From: Limanda limanda
Taxonomy: Eukaryota; Chordata; Actinopteri; Pleuronectiformes; Pleuronectidae
NCBI RefSeq assembly: GCF_963576545.1
Contig: NC_083638.1
Coordinates: 30,093,900 to 30,157,899 of the forward strand
Reading direction: 5' to 3'
DNA length: 64,000 bases
Shown here: positions 35,879 through 48,400 of the stretch, in pieces
Position numbering within the stretch: the stretch's first letter is position 1
How the letters are laid out: each line of letters opens with the position of its first letter
Notes under the pieces: model-generated
Told to the model about the DNA's origin: nothing
What the model saw: only the letters and a program-made list of their open reading frames with translations
Databases searched by the model: none
Position numbers and translations under genes: made by a program

Positions 35879-36246
35879 TGTTAAGGTTTGTTAGATCTAG
35901 GACCCCACAGCAGACACGGAACGAGAAGTAGAGGTTAAGTAAATAAAGTTTATTTCCAGGTAACATGGAAACAGGTTGTAGTGGCAGTAATCTGGCTTGT
36001 AGATCCCGAGTGGAAGCGAGAAGCGGCGAGGCACACGACGGTCGACAACATAGTATAATCCGGCGCCGGAGTGGAGAGCGAGCCAGGCATATATGGAGGA
36101 GATAATGATGATTGGACTCCGGTGTGCCTCATCTGCCGTCGCCAGGAGCCACACCACGCCCCCTGACACACACAACACACAGGAGGAACACAACAGAGAA
36201 GGAAGAGAAACAAAACAACAACAACTCACAACCCACAATCCTCACA
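35879..36246 (-). repeat. 5' LTR (minus-strand sense), 368 bp, with promoter signals
   Basis: Identical to the other LTR. On the minus strand a TATA-like CATATATG lies at 36088-36095. About 25-30 nt downstream is the putative transcript start near 36064 (GCCGGATTAT), and AATAAA is at 35954-35949. This implies U3 of about 180 bp. Confidence 0.9.
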
Positions 36247-36251
36247 CCTCC

Positions 36252-38399
36252 GAGGTGGACTATGTTGCTCTTTGCGCAACATCATTTGACTTACTCATTT
36301 GGTCGCATCAAAACTTCTACAGCCACTAGAGTTTGCTTTATCATAAAACATAACTAGGTTTCATAAGAATTTGTTTGCACAGATGACCTGTATGCTGGGG
36401 TTTTAGGTTTCTGGTGACCGGATGACTGTTTACTCAAATATTTGCACTCCTTTCACCTCTGTTTTGGTCTCCACCAAAACGTATCTTGCTTGCCAAGTAG
36501 GTGTTGTACAGTAGGTTTAGCCTATATCATCATTGCTAATAACTGCTGCCCAGTGTGTCTAGACTGTTACACTAATGAGAATGAACTGAAGAACTAAAGC
36601 TGTGAACTAAAAGAATGAACTAAAAGTTTCTATTGTGACCAACAGGGCTGATGGGAAATAAATCTGTGGGTTTTGTCATGAGAAACTAACTTCACCTTAC
36701 AGGTAAATTTCTCAATATTCTCCTTGTGAATTGTAATCTTAGTTATTTTGTTAACATACAATTCTCAGCCTTGTGCAGAGTTGAGATCCTCACATCAGAG
36801 CCCTTCTTCCTGCTCATACCTTTGTGTTGCAAATCATCATCATCAAACTGCCGTAGTCGTCTTCGGTCTGTGAGTCTGCATCCATGTAAGTTTTACTCTC
36901 TTTCTTTTTCTCACTCCTCCACAACTCTCGTTTCAGGGCTGTTATAGTGGTGGCTGGCCCTGGGTGGCAATGCAATGTTCTCTCCCAGGACTTGAACAGA
37001 CCTGGAAATATGGCTGCCAGGAGAGGAGGTGGCAGATGGCTGACAAGGCATTTTTACCCATAACGCCCCAGTAAAACTTTAACTCCCAAGATTTAGTGCT
37101 AGCGCTCTGCACTTAGCAAGCTGCAGCCGCTGGCATATTTTTTCAAAAGTCCCAAACTGATGGTTTTGCCAGCTGCGCATAAACATGCTTTATTGATTGT
37201 GCTGTTAAAGATTCAAAGGGCCAGTATCATTTAGCAAAAGACAGTTTTACAGGACAAATAAAAGCTAAAAATTGTTCAAACGTTGTGGTAGGCATCATTG
37301 ATTTTTAGAGGAAAACACAGAATACTGAATTAAATTATTCATCGTGTCATAATATTGACTGATGACATTGGTAGACCATAATTTAGAAAATTAAAGGTTC
37401 CTAGGCAACAATGGCAATTAAGGCATTTAATTCCCCCAGTTACAATCTCCAAGGGCCTGGCTACAGTCATATCTCTTCATTTGTCCTGGACAAGAGCACC
37501 ATGAAAGTCATGCTAGCTTACAAAATTGTCCAAAGAGAAAGCTTTATGCTCATAGACCATTCAGAGTTTGGGGTATTTTCTTTATACTGAAAAATATTGT
37601 TTGTTAAACCAACCAGCGAGAGAAAAAAACATTATGTCATCGTATTTTATCCATCCTATCATTTTAATCAATACTAAATTCTCCTCAGAACATAAAGCTA
37701 CCCCCTTTAGGCTAATGTACCTGAAAGCATCACAAAATAGACAACATTACTGATGCAGGGTTATGCATTATGTGCTGACTATAGGGTGTTTGAAGGGCTA
37801 ATTGGACCCTCGGTACGTGTAAGTATGGCAGGATGACTGGAGCAGCTTCAAAGTGCCATAGAGGCACAAGAGAGACAGAGACAGAAAGTGAGGGAAGAAG
37901 AGATAGAGAAAGAAAAAGAAAAAAACAAAGGGGGAGAGGCTGAGAGGATGTTCAGGACTGGGCCTACCAAACTGTATGGTGATACTGAAAACAGTAACCT
38001 TATTGGACTCATGTGAAACATGCACACATCAGTACCTATGAGCCTGCCTGGTGGTGTGTGTGACTGGGAGAGAGTGTGAGTGTCTGTGCACAATGATGTG
38101 CATATTCCAAATCTGCAAATGTTGGCTATAGATATTTTTTTTTACTGCACACATCTGCCAGTGTCTCTACTAGGGACCCGTAAAAGGGCTGAACAGGGTA
38201 CCAGTCATAACCCAGAGCAGCCGACTGAGGTAAAGAAATTACACACCATATACTTCTCTTTCTCAAGCTCCCATTCATCATTTTTTTTACTTTAGGAAAT
38301 TACATCAAAATCTTCCATTCATTTGTGTAGCTCTTGGTGCAGCAGTCAGTACTGGAAATACATTAAAGATAAGAATCAATAGCAAGAGAAAACATATGC
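36252..38399. other. Gene-free sequence right of the LTR element
   Basis: No gene is recognised. A purine-rich stretch (37860-37950) gives a misleading minus-strand ORF. Confidence 0.4.
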
Positions 38400-39320
38400 A
38401 GCAAAAATAACAAAAGCAGCAGCAATAGTTGTCAGTAATGTATAGCAATACAGTTCAGCTGGTTTATAGAAAACACTATTCTTTTCTTTTTCCACAAATA
38501 AGGATTGATGACGAAGTTGATTTGAGCTCAAAACCTGACATATGTCCATTATGGCTGTAGTCGTTCAGCTATGCACAGGAGAAGCATTATTAGGCCGTAG
38601 GTAGTGTAACAGCGAAGGTTGAACCAGTGGTGCATTTATAAAACCATGTGTAGTGGCAGTAACACAGAGTAGTGTTGTTGATATGCTGTTATAACTGGAA
38701 CTAAAGAGTGTTCATAGTAACACTGGTAGTAGTATGGTAGGTATTAATAGCAGTGGCAGTACTAGATGTAGTTGTGGCAATATCTTACTTATTAACAGAA
38801 GTGGATGACCAGTCATCATCAGGATATTATTCTGAAAAAACCTCATAAAAGAGCAGTAACAGTGATTTACATTTGCCTATAATTAGTGGCAGCAGTTTAT
38901 AATAGCAGGATCCAAGCTGTCAAGCTAGCAAAAAAAAAACACTCTCTTTTTGTCAAGACATAATGAGGCATACCTGATGCAGTGTCCAATGGATTCTACT
39001 GTGTCGCGCTACACAGGGCACATACAGTATCATTGGTATTTTTATGCCAGCAGGCAATTTTGTTCCCAAGGCCACCAGGTCTTTCAGGTAGGATCGATAT
39101 TGTCAGGCCCATTTTAGTTATATGCTTAAATAGGATGTTGCATATTAGAAATGTTTAATCAATCAACACATAGTGTTTGGTTCTAGGGGCCAGTAGTACA
39201 GTTTCCATTATACACAAGGTGAGAGGAAAACAGAGGGTCAATAAGGTCCCAGCATTGGCATGTTAATCCAGGCATGACTAACAGCACTGGTAGTACTGGT
39301 TTAAACACTGGTAATAGAGA
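38400..39320. repeat. Degenerate AGT/GTA-rich cryptic triplet repeat
   Basis: Words such as GTAGTAGTATGG, GCAGTGGCAGTAC, AGCAGCAGCAATAG and GTAGTACTGG recur far more than expected (38400-38900, then 39280-39310, with traces to 39560). It looks like an old trinucleotide array broken by mutation. Confidence 0.5.
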
Positions 39321-41063
39321 CCCGTATGTCCATTGCAAGTGACTCAGACAACATGGTCGGCAAAATGCAAAGATTTTCTTAACTTGGAGGGTATCATTAT
39401 GAGGAGCTGCTCATCACTTTCACTGGTAAAATATAATAACATGATCCATGGGGTGTTAAGAATTTTCCAGCTGCAGCCAATGACGCTCTTTCCACCATGG
39501 AGACCTGGAGAGGATTAGCTGTCGTAAAAGCAATAATTGTAGTAGTTGTACCTGTAGAAGACGGTGCACCAGTGGAGCTAGTGGAAAAAAAAACATTCTG
39601 TAGTGTAAGAAATGGCCCAAACCAGCAACGGTCATTCTTCTTGTTGTCGCCTCAACCAACCTCCATCTATTCATGTACCTACAGAGAGCAATGGGCCAGT
39701 CTGCTGGCCCCAAACACACTGCATGAGATGCTTTATCTCAACACATTAACATGATAGAAAAATGCGAATACTAGAATCTTATCTCAGCTTTGCATTATAA
39801 AGAGCATTCGTCATGAAGCACATTATGTATTTATCATGTCAGCTGAGGGAAAAGGATGAGGCAGGCAAGATCACAATTACTGGTCCCATGGTCAGCACAA
39901 GGAATCTTATATTTGTCCATATCTTAAAAATATATATTTAAAAAAATGGGAATCTCATCAATTCTTTCAGCTCACATTCCACCCTTTTTTTGTTGCCAAC
40001 TTGGATCTGAAATGAACTTGCACTCCGAAGCATGTGACTTAATAGGATAAAAGTATAAAGAACTATAAAAAAAGACCTCTTTGGAATCAGTGCAATCCAC
40101 AATATATATTAACTGAGCATGAAGCTGTGATGTGCAGACAGATAAATGTGTTCGAATTACTCAATCCTTTCTCTTTTAATAATTCTGTCATCCTTACCCG
40201 CTACTTGACCATTACACAATTGAAGTCATTTTTTGTAGAAATAGGTAATATCATCAGTCATTATAATCATTTAATACATCTCCTTCCTACTGCACTCTCT
40301 CACTTTTGGTTCCTAAGCAGTGGCCAAATCCTGTATCTAGTAGTTCCACGTGGAAATTCATTTCAGTGGCGGGCAGTGGAATTGGGCTGCTTGCCATGTA
40401 GAACTATATGGGCCAGATATGGGTGGTATGGGACTGTGTGCGGAGCTAGTGGGGAGTTTTACAAATGGCTGTGTGTGTGTCATTAATTCACTTTGTCTAG
40501 ACGTTTCTGCCTCTGATTCATTGGTTTGCATTCGGCAGACAGTTTACAATGTGTTTTCTATTTCAAGGGAGTGATCATAGAAAGTTAAAACATCTACGCG
40601 TTACAAAAGCCAGTGAAATTTGCTTTTTTAATTGTATTTTCTGTATTTTCAATCTTTTAATTGTTCCACAGTAGAAAAGCAACCCAAATGCAATTTTTAC
40701 ATAATGAGATATCTGATATATCTCACTACACTTTATTGTACTGCAACTATTTATGGTTAACATTAATGATAATTATGAAAATAATGTTTGGACAAATATA
40801 ATTTTTTGAAAAATACTGAAAAAGTCAATGTTACACACAGGACATGCAAACTGTTAATTTATCAAAATCCTTGATGGCCACCCCACCCCCTAAGCAGTGA
40901 GAGACTCTCAATGGACCGTCAAATCAAAGAAACAGAAAAGTAGGAAATATATACAGAATTAATACATAATTTTCTAAATTAGGACAATGAGAAAAACTTG
41001 TAGTGAGCCCATGTCCTTTCACAATATTATACCTTTCACTATCACAAAACTGAAATTGTATAA
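39321..41063. other. Gene-free sequence
   Basis: No gene or repeat family is recognised. Several short ORFs lack domain features. Confidence 0.4.
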
Positions 41064-41100
41064 TCTATGGGTCTGTCACAAAAGGTGACAGACCCATAGA
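41064..41100. repeat. Perfect hairpin, 16-bp stem and 5-nt loop
   Basis: TCTATGGGTCTGTCAC, loop AAAAG, then GTGACAGACCCATAGA. There is no mismatch in the stem. No T-run or transcription context is visible. Confidence 0.95.
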
Positions 41101-43707
41101 AAGAGGAGATTTTTATTTTATTTGTTTATCTTTTTGTTTAATTCTTCAGAAATACTATGCCGAAATAACTATGAATTAGTAATCAAGGATTTGACTGAGT
41201 GATCCATTCAGTTCAATGAACTTAAATAAATGGTAGTGGGTTCTGGAATAAGCGGCTAGTACATGTGGCAACTGACTCTAGCAGGAGTGTTAACAGTGAG
41301 CATCCCACAGAAAAAGCAATATGCTCTACACCTCCTTAAAGATGCTGAAGAAATGTACACAGTTAATCTTCCTCCCCTTTGATTTGATTGTACTTGTTAA
41401 ATACAAGGGGACTTAATCAAGCTTAAAAATAACAAACAAACAAATAAAAGAGAGGTCCTGGGAGAACTCATTAGAAGCCTTGTCAAATTCCAAGAGACCA
41501 TACATAATTACTTTACCAAAATAAAAATGCAAAGCTGTTTCATTTGTATTTGCTTTTCTCTCTGAATTACTGCTGAACTAAGGTTATTGAAACTTTATTC
41601 CTTTGAAAAGTTTGATTGAGCAGGGTGAACCCAGTGTGTGAGACGCTTTGTGGGCCCTGTGGCCAAGCTCATCTCTGAGCCTTTATTTTTCTCCTCACTA
41701 CCCGACAACGTCCACCTATTGTGGCAGGAATAAAAGGGGGAAAGGTGAAAAATGCATTCACCTCCTTCCAATCATTAAAAGACAGAAAATCAGGCCACCT
41801 TGATTAAGAAATGAAACAACTTGAGCAAATTTCTATAAATAAATCTTTTTCCCTTTTTTGTCATTTTAATCACTGGATCAACAGCGGCTCAGATGAATGG
41901 CCCAGCCATCAATCTTTAATTAATGTCACGCTTTGCGGACTGCAGCAATGCTGGGCCTGATTGAAAAATAAGCCAATGATATTTCTATTAAAGTTTGTCT
42001 TATTAATAACGCGTCAGGCTTTTAAAGACTTGTCTCAGAGATAGCCAACCACAAGGAGACGATCGACAGATTTTACAGTTGGCTCTTACAGCCAACATTT
42101 ACACAGATCTGCTTAATTGTTTGTTTTTTTCTTGCATGATTTAGCCTTCCATACACCACTTTTGCATTTTCACTGTTTTGTATTAAGTGGCTTCCTTGCA
42201 AATGCTCAAATTAAAGCCTCTATTAGATTTTATCGCTTGTACTGTACATCTAAATTTTATCCCCAACCTGTTACTTTACCACCAGTTTCTCATACCATAA
42301 AATACCTTTTAGACACCTGGTGTTGGTATAAATCCAAATAAGAAAAAAAAGTCAGTTTTACTGGAATATTGCTGGGAGGGTACAATGTACTGCAGCCTAT
42401 GCAGTTTTCCATCATCAGACAGGTTGCAGGCACAAATCCTCCAAAGGCAGCAATATAACAACACCTGTAGTGTTAAAGCCAGCTGTGAGTAGAGAGCACA
42501 GGGGGACCAAACAGGAAAGAAGCAGGGGGGGATGAAAGTTGCTGATGGAGGTCTCTTGTTCTGTTTTTGTCAAGCCATCTCTCTCATCTGGATTTGGCCT
42601 AGGTCTGAAAATATCAAGAAACTCTTTGGAGCTAGAACTTGCATTCATTTTTGCTTCTCAGAATAAGATAACCAATCAATCTATACACTTGTTGTACCAA
42701 AATAAAGAAGACTATTTATTTTTCATACTTTTTCTTTACTTAATCAATAACAGATTATTGTGGTACAGCGGTGTGTACAGCATCGGCTGCAGGAGAATAA
42801 AGGGGGGTGTAGTTTCGGCTCGTATCAGAGAGTGGATGAAGACCTGGGCAGGAACAAGAACCCATGGTCCATTGTGGTTTGAAACAGATGGACAGTGTGT
42901 CTGAAGTCGAGTCGATAAAAAAGTTTATGTGGAAACTCCATTGTCCAGGTGTCTCACTGACGAGGGAACCTGGGAGCAGCATCACCTGTTACAGTTATAT
43001 TGCAGTTAATTTCATGCGATCCAAGATGGGCAGTAGTGGTTTATTTTGAAATAATAAATTGCTCAAACTTCTGATCCATCCCATGCCCTCTGGGTGCCAC
43101 ACCCTGCTATCCTGTGTGGATAACGGGTAGTCTTCCTCTATGTCATTAACAGATGAGCATGCTTATAGGCATTTTTCATTTGCTGTGGTTCACTCTCAAT
43201 CTTTCTATATCCTTATCTTCTCTCTCGCCCCCCCTTTGAAGAAGCCCACCACTGTGTCTGCATGCATCAGTTCATGAATATTTCACTCTCATGCCCAGTC
43301 GCCTTGTTCACTGGAGGATGTGTTGTTACACAGGTTGCTGTTGTCACCCTGCGTGGTTCACATGTTCACCAAAAAGACAGAATAAAATAGGAGGCATTAC
43401 TGACCCCACCCCCACACAAATCTGATAACCAATGGACCAGATCTTAGCTCACACATTAAGATCTTTACTTCTACATTTTGCAAAGAATACTCATACATCC
43501 ACACTTACACATCTTACGTTTTGCAGTGCAATGTGAGTACATTCAGAATGGTCAAATATTTTAGAGTAAAACAATGAAGAAAATGTAATTGAATTATTGC
43601 TTTTTTTATCTATAGAATACATTAAGTCTAAAAAAAAAATACAAAAAAAGCCAAACTATGAATACAATTACTGTATAACCTCAGCATCAAGTGCACTTTT
43701 CTGAGAA
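41101..43707. other. Gene-free sequence, with an enhancer-like patch
   Basis: 41870-42010 contains ATCAATCTTTAATTAATGTC, TGATTGAAAAATAAGCCAAT and TATTAAAG in non-repetitive sequence and could be a conserved non-coding element (confidence about 0.2). Nothing genic is recognised. Confidence 0.35.
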
Positions 43708-43715
43708 GGTGCTGC

Positions 43716-45400
43716 CAGAGGTGGGACCAAGTCATTTTTTTGCAAGTCCCAAGTAAGTCTCAAGTCTTTGCCCTCAAGTCCCGAGTCAAGTCCCAAGTCA
43801 AGACAGGCAAGTCCCGAGTCAAGTCCAAAGTCAAGACTGACAAGTCTCAAGTCAAGTCCAAGTCCTGCAGTTTGAGTTTCGAGTCCTTTCAAGTCCTTTT
43901 GATCACAGAGTAATAATATATTTACACAGATCATGTATGCTTTTAAAATCTCTATTTATTTATGTATTTATTAAAACAAGTACAATTGAAATTGCACTTG
44001 CGGGGGCCGCTCCTATGCAATGCAAAAAAGGACAACGGCTCATAAATCCAATCCAAAAACAGTTATTTTTAATTAAAGGAGATCTTTACAAATTTAAGTG
44101 CAATGACATTAAACATGTCAAACATTAAACATTTAACATGTCAACACAACATTTAAGAACTTTTGGGAGGACATCTCAAGATGAACCACATGACAGCTAA
44201 AATAAAAAGTTAAAATGCCGCTGTCCCACTGTATATTTAAACTTTTGGTTAAACTTTGGTCCACCTTTCGAGCACTAGTCTACAAACTTCTTGTTGAGTT
44301 TGAGCAGCAGCTGATTTTCAAGGTGAGTAGAGCTCATCCGGGCTCACTTTGCAGTGAACAGCAATCCAGCACAGCTGAAGAGTCACCCGCAGGCGGCTGA
44401 GGCAGGTAGGCCAGTAGGCTATTGAGTTTCAGGCAGTGTTGTGCATGAACGAGTTCAAAAGAACGCGTTCATTGAACACGTTCATTTTTATGAGAACGTT
44501 GAACTAAACGCAACTTAATACCAAATAATGAATTTGAACGGTAAACACGTTCATATTATCTGAGGTCAAGCTGAAACGTTACGTAATGTCTTCTCCTGAG
44601 GAGAGACGCTGTCTAAAACGAATGCTTGCACCATATCGTTGTGATTGTTGTTGTGTTTATTTGAAATGAAATTCAGTCTTACAGGGCAAAATACCGTCTG
44701 AAAGTTGCAATTCCGTTTTTCAACTTTTTCTTGTTGAGGGGGGGGGGGCTCTTGCATACAGCGCGAAATATGCTAGGACCGCCCCTGTGTAGCGCAGTGA
44801 TTCTCTGTATGGTGCGCCCCCCCACCGGTGCGGCGCGGAGGCATAACAGGTGCGGCGCGCGACCGGGAGGAGAAAATGCGAGGCGGATCTAATATTATAA
44901 CTAATGTTTTGACGTCCGCATCTCTTTAACGGCGGAGCAGTAAACAAATCGCTCTTCCGCCATAGCCAGGGGTCTGCAACCCGCGGCTCTGCAGCCCCTC
45001 CGCAGTGGATCCCTCCGCAGTGTTGTGCATGTAGCGCATATTTTTCGCGAGCAGTAAACTTTACGATCAGTTTTCATATGTTGAATGTGCACGTTAGGGA
45101 ACGTCATCCACTCTATGCAGCATCTACCACTGCAGTGAGAATTGCCTTGCCGTTCGTTACTTTACACCCCTGACGCACACATACACAATGAAAGATACAG
45201 AGCGTTCCTTAATAACATACTTTTTAATCTTTGGGTTTTGGGGAATGGAGCATGTCTTATCAAGTCAAAAGGCTTTGATGTCCAAGTCCAAGTCGAGTTG
45301 CAAGTCTCTTTACATTTAGTCAAGTCGAGTCTAAAGTCATCAAATTCATGACTCGAGTCTGACGCGAGTCCAAGTCATGTGACTCGAGTCCACACCTCTG
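43716..45400. mobile_element. Non-autonomous hAT element, 1685 bp, with CAAGTC-rich ends
   Basis: Left terminus CAGAGGTGGGACCAAGTCA and right terminus (read inward on the minus strand) CAGAGGTGTGGACTCGAGTC are typical hAT ends. GGTGCTGC flanks it exactly on both sides (43708-43715 and 45401-45408), an 8-bp target duplication that defines hAT insertion. Both subterminal regions carry arrays of CAAGTC-type words (43735-43900; 45270-45385), plausible transposase binding sites. No transposase is encoded. The centre (44430-45035) is GC-rich and seems to contain other repeat pieces. Confidence 0.92.
44433..45031. repeat. Possible nested insertion(s) inside the hAT element
   Basis: GCAGTGTTGTGCATG occurs at 44433-44447 and again at 45017-45031 in the same orientation, bounding about 570 bp. 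Within lie blocks such as GCTAGGACCGCCCCTG (44773) and AGGGGTCTGCAACCCGCGGC (44968) that resemble termini of other fish DNA transposons. The direct repeat could be a long target duplication or a shared repeat word. Confidence 0.4.
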
Positions 45401-45408
45401 GGTGCTGC

Positions 45409-48400
45409 CATTTAAATTTATACACCAACAAACTAGCATCCGTGTCCATGATGCGTATAGTGATGGAATGCTTTATGTGCTCTTGAGAGACAGTATATTA
45501 AGAGCCCATACTGCACCAGCAATAGAGCAGCACTTTGCATACCCCATTTTCCTCTTCATCTGGCTGTTATTTTGGTTCCTAATGAAATCACACACAAATC
45601 GCCCAAAGTGCTGACAACACAAGCTTCAAGGCCAGAAAGCCAATCCTCTCAGGGCTCCATTTAGATAGCAGCTAAAGGGGGTGCTCTCAAACTAGATTTG
45701 TTTCTGTTGTCTTTTTCCAGTTCCATCGCTGCCTGCCATGGCTGCTGTCCGGAAATATCTTTAAACAAAAAATTACAATAAAAAAACGAGAAAGTAAAAT
45801 ATGAAAGCAACAACACTGAGTTCATCTACATCTACACCCTGGGCAGAGACTTGGGGAAAAAGAAAAACAGAATGAAAGGCAGACAAAGAGAACTGGGGAA
45901 TTGTCCACATTAACCAGCACTGCTTAACTTCTTTGCATCTCATACTATAGTCATGGCTACATTTCCCTCCTAAAATGACACTTTAATTAAACAAATTACT
46001 GTGCCTCGGGAGAAGGACCTTCAAGAGTGTGATAAGGCTGCGGGGAGATAAAAGCCTTATAGGGAGTGTTTATCAGAGACGCGAGGGTTTAAACCTTTAA
46101 TAGGTAATGCCCAGATAAGTAAGCCTTTGTGGTGTTACAGGCGCAGAGATATTTTACACAGAGGAGCTTACCAATGAGATGGGGAAAAAGAAGCTGGATC
46201 AAACCAACGACTTAAAGAGTCTCTGATTAAAAATGCCAGAGAAAAGGGGGACACCAAAAAGTGTCCCTTCACTAAACTCTACTCTTTTATTTATACGCAT
46301 ATCAGTATGCAGAGACGCTACAGAGATTGAGCTCTTACAGTCTTTTCTTTGGGTTTAACCTTGGCTAGGATGTGGAGTATTTTTTATTTATTATTTTATA
46401 AACCAGCATTTGTGATAAGAGTCTTACCAATTTTCATGGATTAACACAAGTGGAAACATTTAATTGTGTGCATCCTAGAAGCAGATCTTACCTGTCATAC
46501 ATACAAAGACAGAGCTGAGAGCCAGTTTTGAAAGAAAAAGTTTAGTAGGTGATTCTGGTAACAAGTTCCCGTCTCATAATGGTGACTATGAAGTATAGGG
46601 CTAAAACCAAAAGGATATCAAAAAGAGGTTAGATTGTTAGATCGTTTTTCTAAAACAATTGAAGCATTAGTGCGTATGGTGGGTTGCTTGCTCAAATAAA
46701 GTAGCTGAAAAGGGTTGTTGGATTCTTTAGTGGATTATGGTTTAGGCGGGTGTAGAGGGGTTGTTAAGTTGTGACCATTGGGTTTAGTTGGCTTCCATAT
46801 AAGGCTCACAGAACTTTTGGTCCATTTAACTGTGTAGTTAAGTAGTTAGTTAGTTTGTTGGTAAGTTCTTCAACTTGAGTTTCCGTGTCATCCAAGCCCT
46901 TTCATGGCAAATGCTAGTGTCAGCTTTAGGGAATAGTCTGTGCTTGACTTGATGCTGGACTTGAGTCTGCAGGGAAAATGAAGTTCATCATGTGTGCCTC
47001 ACCATTGTGGTCATGGCAAACTTTTCTTTTGGAGGGTGCTTGTTACTTTTGGTCAAGTTGAGCTTGTGGCTGCTGGAAAGCTCCTCAGGTCTCAGGTCGT
47101 TGATTTCCTCCCACACCAAAATGGTTCCAAACCAACTGTTCCTGCCCACTGGACTTATGTGTCCTGTCCTGCTTTGGCATCCAATCAACCATGACAATGA
47201 TCAGATCTTTCATTGGAAACAAATTGATGGTCTCTTACATCTTTGCCTTATACCAAGGGAAACAAATGTATTTTGGTACTTCTTAAAATTACTGTGGTTA
47301 CTTGCTTGTCACTAGATTTTCATCCAAGGTCACAGGAGAAGGCAGGGCTAGAAGAAGGTGTTGGCTGTAATGTGTCCCCACAGATATATTATGGCATGCA
47401 CGGCACTGCAGGGCCCAGTGATAGGTTAAAACAGTATTTCATATGATTGCTGAACTTTAGGAAGAATGCTCACCCCACATGTGTCACTTTTAAGTGAGTA
47501 TTCATATCTTGACAATGATGAATCAGAAAACTATTGACATTTACTTTCAAGGAAGTGCTTTAAAAAAATTTCCCTCTTAAAGCTCTTTTCCTGTATGGGA
47601 CATTTAATTTTTTCAACATTTTTTTCTCAATGATAAGGTGTGTTTTCATTTGTATTTACAAAGGCGGCTTAAAAAGTTGTTATTCTCTGGCAGCTATTGC
47701 AAACGTTGTCAAAGCACTAACATCACTCATTGCTTCACAAAGCTTTTGTCCTGTGTGAATCATACAGGTTTAGGAATGATACATTAGTTGTGTGAAAGCT
47801 GTTACTGTACATCACAGATGTTCTGAAAACTAAACCTCTGAGGATTTATTGTTAAAAATCTTTACTTCCCAAAAAAGGCTTCATGACCTGAACAAAGTGT
47901 AGGTTGAATTCTCTTCCTGTAAATCCCTGATACAACATAGGCCTTATTTCATTCAAAACTGATTATTTCTTTGAAGGGCTGCATCACAGAAGTTTTAGTG
48001 TCCACTTTTTAAACTTAAACAAGACCAACTGTGATTCAAGTAATTACATCACATCCAATGAACAGGAGAGGCAGCAGAGGAGCAGGCACTGAGGTAGAGA
48101 TGATGTCATTGATATTTGACATTACTGTAACTGCATCCAGGTCCAACTGCAGGCTCGGAGAACGGGCTCCTGCTGGCTGAACACACTGCATGTGTTTTAG
48201 CTTAGAGGAGCATGTGGTAGGGTTACGCTGCAGGACACCATTAACCCGACTCAGTGTGTCAGACAGACAGACAGAGTGTAACTCACTGCAGTTCCTTAAC
48301 CTTCCCGACACACACTGCAAACATACACCATTTCAACGACACCAAAGAGCTCAGCAGTAAGTTAACTGCCCCCAAGGGGGAGGGGAGGAGTGTTGCCAAC

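Larger units (their letters stand above)
32739..36246 (-). mobile_element. Ty3/gypsy LTR retrotransposon (chromovirus, Tf1/sushi-like), internally deleted, 3508 bp
   Basis: Two LTRs of 368 bp bound the element and I find them identical base for base. CCTCC occurs at 32734-32738 and again at 36247-36251, a 5-bp target duplication. Read on the minus strand the order is LTR, primer-binding region, a gag start, second half of RT, RNase H, integrase with chromodomain, polypurine tract, LTR. The internal part is only about 2.8 kb because the rest of gag, the protease and the RT fingers are missing. Two frameshifts follow. It cannot be autonomous, yet its LTRs show no divergence, so it inserted recently and probably used proteins from intact relatives. 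Confidence 0.97.
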
